From contig NZ_PDBS01000001.1 of the NCBI RefSeq assembly GCF_002572525.1, positions 1,798,001 to 1,862,000 of the forward strand: a stretch of DNA of 64,000 nucleotides. Direction: 5' to 3'. The position numbers and the translations under genes are program-made. The DNA is from Natrinema sp. CBA1119. Lineage in GTDB: Archaea; Halobacteriota; Halobacteria; Halobacteriales; Natrialbaceae. The notes below the pieces were generated by a model. It was not told the DNA's origin and did not search any database. It worked only from the letters and a program-made list of their open reading frames with translations. Shown piece after piece: positions 60,976 to 64,000 of the stretch (its first letter is position 1; each line of letters starts with the position of its first letter).

Positions 60976-61722
60976 ATGAACGAATCACACGGACAATCCG
61001 GACTGGCTCGACTCCTGAACACGAGACTGACTGCCCACACCCTGCTGACGCTGGCGGTCGTCCTCTCGGTCGCCCTTGCGGGCTGTACCGGGATGGGCGG
61101 GGTTGGTGACGTCGGAAACGGCGAAAACGATGGGACCGGCAGCAGCGATGCCGACGGCGACGACTTCAACTCGATGGTCGACGCGGACGACGACTGGTTC
61201 AACCTGAGTCGACCGGGCTACTACGCCTTCGACCTCGCGGGAATGGATGAGGAGACCGGCGAACAGGTCACCGGGCACCTGGTGTACGACATCGAGGACG
61301 CCGGCGAGGAGGTGACCGTGAGCGTCGACTACGAGTTCGGCGACGAGCAGTATCAATCGACGATAACCAGTCCCGGTGACGAGGTGAGGGGCCAGCTGTT
61401 CCTCACACCCGCACACGCGCCGGTCTTAGCCCTCCAGAGCGCATCCTTGCTCTACTACTTCGAGATGGGCTTTACGAACCCCTCGGTCGGTAACCGCAAA
61501 CAGACAACCACCGACGAGGGGACCCAGATCACCGAGGTCACGGCGGAACGCTCCTACGCGGGGCTCGAGTGCGTCTTCGTCGAGACGACAGTCGACGGCG
61601 AACTCTCACAGCAGAGCTGTCTCCGCGGCTCGGACGGCGGGAGCGCTCCCTACGTGGCTACCTACACCGAGGACGGCGATCTCGACCTCGAGGTCGAACT
61701 CGTCGAGTACGAGTCGAGCTGA
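60976..61722 (+). CDS. Sec-exported lipoprotein
   Basis: A 248-residue secreted protein. The signal (LLNTRLTAHTLLTLAVVLSVA) ends in lipobox LAGC, so the mature protein begins at Cys near residue 36. A Gly/Asn/Asp-rich linker leads to a beta-rich domain (about 75-245) with repeats such as SVDYEFGDEQYQSTI and a Cys pair (LECVFVETT, QQSCLRG). Family unknown. Third gene of the group. Confidence 0.78.
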   Translation: MNESHGQSGLARLLNTRLTAHTLLTLAVVLSVALAGCTGMGGVGDVGNGENDGTGSSDADGDDFNSMVDADDDWFNLSRPGYYAFDLAGMDEETGEQVTGHLVYDIEDAGEEVTVSVDYEFGDEQYQSTITSPGDEVRGQLFLTPAHAPVLALQSASLLYYFEMGFTNPSVGNRKQTTTDEGTQITEVTAERSYAGLECVFVETTVDGELSQQSCLRGSDGGSAPYVATYTEDGDLDLEVELVEYESS

Positions 61723-61752
61723 ACCGACCGCTCGAGCAGCCCACAAAAAAAC

Positions 61753-62397
61753 CTACTCCTGCGACGTGCGGAAGGCTCGGACGGTATCTCGCTTGCCCAC
61801 CTCGACGTCGACCTCGAGCAACCCGAGCTCGGTAAACACGCGGTTCCAATCGCGGTGGTAGAGAGGGAAGTCGTCGTTGACGTAGCTCACGTCGGGGTCG
61901 GCCGACTCCGGGTGATCGGTCTGCTCATCGTCTTCGCCCTCGTTTTCGACCGTGATGAGGAGGTCGTCGGTGATCCGGCAGATGTCCTCGAGGACCCACT
62001 CCGCGTCCGGGTGGAGGTGCTGGAGCGTCTCGACCGAGTAGACGACGTCGAACTGGTCGTCGTCGAAGTCGCCGACGACGCCTTCGATGGTGTCGTGGTA
62101 GAACGTGCCGGCGTCGGCGAGATCCGGGTAGGTCTCCTCCATGACGTCGAACGCGTCGCCGTTGACGTCGATCCCGGTCAGGTCGTCGAAGCCGTGCTCG
62201 TAGAGGTGTGCGAGGTGTCGGCCCGAACTACAGCCGAGTTCGAGGACGGACGCGTCTCGGTCGACGAAGCGCTCGAGACGCTCGAGAATCGACTCGCTGC
62301 GCTCGTCCGGGCCGTAGTAGGCGTAATACTCCGGGGAGTACTCTCCGGTCCGCTCTGCCCACTGGCGACGGACCTCGTTAGAATTCACGTGCATCAT
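61753..62397 (-). CDS. SAM-dependent methyltransferase
   Basis: A 214-residue class I methyltransferase. SVLELGCSSGRHLAHLYEHGFDDLTGIDVNGDAFDVM holds motif I and the acidic loop; FDVVYSVETLQHLHPD is motif IV, and DLLITVENEGEDDE follows. The start is MMHVNSNEVR, with the second Met equally possible. Substrate unknown. Confidence 0.9.
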   Translation of the reverse strand: MMHVNSNEVRRQWAERTGEYSPEYYAYYGPDERSESILERLERFVDRDASVLELGCSSGRHLAHLYEHGFDDLTGIDVNGDAFDVMEETYPDLADAGTFYHDTIEGVVGDFDDDQFDVVYSVETLQHLHPDAEWVLEDICRITDDLLITVENEGEDDEQTDHPESADPDVSYVNDDFPLYHRDWNRVFTELGLLEVDVEVGKRDTVRAFRTSQE

Positions 62398-62532
62398 ATC
62401 CGGTGAACACCTAAAGTCTAGTCGGACTCCGACTGGCCCTCGATGGGGTGATAACGAGCCGGGTGCGGTGAGACTGGCCGTGTTCGATAATCCGAGGGCC
62501 TACGTATCTTGCACTCGGAGTACGACTGTCGA

Positions 62533-63372
62533 ATGCCGATCGAATTGTCGCCCGGCGGCCGCGACGTTCGGGAAGCCGTCCGGTTTTATCTCCTGGATCA
62601 CCGGACGCCGCTGGGAAAGGCGATCGACATCGCGCTGTTGGTACTCAACCTCGTCTTCGTCGCCGTCTTCGTCGCGGAAACCTATCCGCTCTCCGCCGAG
62701 CTTCAGTCTCGACTCTGGCGACTCGAGATCGCGATCGCCGCCGTGTTTCTGGTGGAGTACATCCTCCGACTCTACGGTGCGGCGAATCGCCTCGAGGAGG
62801 CCACCGATCCCTACACCGTGGTCGACCTGATCGCGATTCTTCCGACGTTCCTCGTGGTGTTGCTGCCGGGCGTCGCGATGGTTGCCAACGTCGGCTTCCT
62901 GCGCGTGGTTCGGGTCGTCCGCGTCCTCCGGTTTTACCGGTTTACGCAGGATGCGGAGTTCTTCTTTGGGACGATTTCGGATAACGCCTTACGCGCGCTG
63001 AAGCTGTTGTTGACGGTGCTGGTGCTTCTTTTCGTCTCTGCTGGCCTGTTCTACAGCGCGGAACACGTTGTTAACCCCGACGTCAGTACGTTTGGTGACG
63101 CGTTCTACTACGTCGTGGTCGCGCTGTCGACCGTCGGATTCGGCGATATCGTCCCGATCACGACCGCAGGGCGGTGGGTCACGGTAGCTGCGATCCTGGC
63201 CGGTATCATCGTTATCCCCTGGCAGGCGAGCAGGATCGTCCGCGAGTGGAGCCACAGGGGGAAGATCAACGTCACGTGCCCGAACTGTGGACTCTCGTAT
63301 CACGACCACGATGCGTCACACTGCAAGGCGTGTGGCCACGTCATCTATCAGGAACACGACTCGCGCGAGTAG
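62533..63372 (+). CDS. voltage-gated potassium channel with C-terminal zinc ribbon
   Basis: A 279-residue six-span channel. The S4-like helix has Arg at every third position (124, 127, 130, 133, 136; GFLRVVRVVRVLRFYR), and the selectivity filter TVGFGD (200-205) marks potassium. The C-terminus has a zinc ribbon (Cys249, Cys252, Cys264, Cys267). ATG 62533 is preferred to the short upstream extension. The zinc ribbon probably assists tetramer assembly or regulation. Confidence 0.9.
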   Translation: MPIELSPGGRDVREAVRFYLLDHRTPLGKAIDIALLVLNLVFVAVFVAETYPLSAELQSRLWRLEIAIAAVFLVEYILRLYGAANRLEEATDPYTVVDLIAILPTFLVVLLPGVAMVANVGFLRVVRVVRVLRFYRFTQDAEFFFGTISDNALRALKLLLTVLVLLFVSAGLFYSAEHVVNPDVSTFGDAFYYVVVALSTVGFGDIVPITTAGRWVTVAAILAGIIVIPWQASRIVREWSHRGKINVTCPNCGLSYHDHDASHCKACGHVIYQEHDSRE

Positions 63373-63806
63373 ACCGAACCCGGAAACGGATCGTCCCTCC
63401 TCGGAGACCACAGAGCGAAGACAACGACTCGAGAGTTTACTCCCGTTCTATACGTGCGTTTTCGTCCTGCCGCTGTGCGACGAGTGATTCGTCACTCTCG
63501 CGCTCGGGAGCACGGGTTGTAACCGGTACGTCGACTGTCGATACAACTGCGGCTGAATGACACCGGATCGCCGAGGATGAGAGACGAGAACGGGAGCGGA
63601 TTGCCGGATCACGAGTGGGTTTCTCCAGCTGTATTCCTGGGTAGAGGCCCAATATATGACAATCTGGGCACTCTCTTCCTGGTATCCGAAGTCCGAGAAT
63701 ACAGCCGTCGATGAGGGATACGACAACCGTCGAAAACTCGATCGAAAAAATATGAGTTATCAGTCTGGAGTCGAGCACTTGCAATACCGACCCACACCGA
63801 TCAATA
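63373..63806. other. gap upstream of malate:quinone oxidoreductase
   Basis: About 430 bases with falling GC content. Short open frames on both strands are unconvincing. Nothing else is recognised. Confidence 0.5.
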
Positions 63807-64000
63807 ATGTCTGGTAAATACGACCTCGTAATCGTCGGCGGTGGTATCAGTGGTGCATCACTTCTATACACGACTGCGAAGTTCACTGATATCGACTCGA
63901 TCGCGCTGATCGAAAAGGAATCGGAGATCGCAGCGATCAACTCCCACCACACGAACAACTCACAGACCCTCCACTTCGGAGACATCGAGACGAACTACAC
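63807..64000 (+). CDS. mqo: malate:quinone oxidoreductase, 5' part only
   Basis: The first 64 residues, running off the window. YDLVIVGGGISGASLLYTTAKF is the FAD-binding Rossmann motif, and HHTNNSQTLHFGDIETNYT matches the conserved Mqo motif near the N-terminus. It oxidises malate to oxaloacetate and passes electrons to quinone. The 3' end is outside the window. Confidence 0.8.
   Translation, partial: MSGKYDLVIVGGGISGASLLYTTAKFTDIDSIALIEKESEIAAINSHHTNNSQTLHFGDIETNY

Overview
The window is a piece of a haloarchaeal chromosome (class Halobacteria, probably the Natrinema/Haloterrigena/Natrialba side of the group). The evidence is a GC-rich sequence full of CTCGAG, strongly acidic predicted proteins, archaeal-type genes (Orc1/Cdc6, SUI1, deoxyhypusine synthase, Sec61-beta, NOG1-type GTPase), coenzyme F420 genes, near-leaderless starts about 27 nt after TATA-like boxes, and several families known only from haloarchaea (DUF5809, DUF5810, DUF5518, PhiH1-like repressor). 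No rRNA or CRISPR array is visible. There is one tRNA (Lys-TTT).

Positions 1 to about 6.8 kb are the end of an integrated plasmid or provirus whose other end lies outside the window. It has an Orc1/Cdc6-like ATPase, a PhiH1-type repressor transcribed divergently from a tightly overlapping operon of small accessory proteins (a multi-zinc-finger protein, an acidic HTH protein, a 37-residue membrane peptide), and an inward-facing tyrosine integrase. From 6.8 to about 11 kb is a scarred zone: an 84-bp inverted-repeat (MITE-like) element, a frameshifted pseudogene, a SWIM protein, tRNA-Lys, a long empty stretch, and a second copy of the 84-bp element ending 5 bases before a ferritin-like DUF892 gene.

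From 11 to 30 kb is core genome: RimI acetyltransferase, DUF5810/DUF5809, Nudix, rhodanese, SUI1, a MoxR-DUF58-transglutaminase operon, a cold shock protein, cofE plus an F420-dependent reductase, a winged-helix/PemK toxin-antitoxin-like pair, hyuA-hyuB (hydantoinase/oxoprolinase) behind a short overlapping leader ORF, a phosphoesterase and a Nudix-eIF2B fusion. From 30 to 54 kb: a 2-hydroxyacid dehydrogenase, engB, DUF389 permease, NOG1-type GTPase, two adjacent citrate synthase paralogues with an altered catalytic residue, a Cys-rich copper-binding-type protein, hisE, a DUF151 nuclease-type protein, pdxT, secG, thioredoxin, npdG, a glycerophosphodiesterase, a fused cytochrome oxidase I+III, a Nif3-like protein, deoxyhypusine synthase and a sensor kinase with a degenerate receiver domain. 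From 54 to 64 kb: a glycosyltransferase, a large and noticeably more A/T-rich multi-PAS histidine kinase, an HTH regulator, a DUF4870/lipoprotein group, a methyltransferase, a K+ channel and the start of malate:quinone oxidoreductase.

The features least explained by known genes are three intergenic clusters of perfect hairpins with three-base loops (about 31.2, 44.1 and 53.7 kb), two of which also contain large nested palindromes; the 84-bp MITE pair; the accessory operon with its DGG-linked zinc-finger modules; and the paired citrate synthase-like genes, one fused to an HTH domain. Pathways repeat across the window: three F420-related genes (cofE, mer-like, npdG) and several small regulators with palindromes over their promoters.
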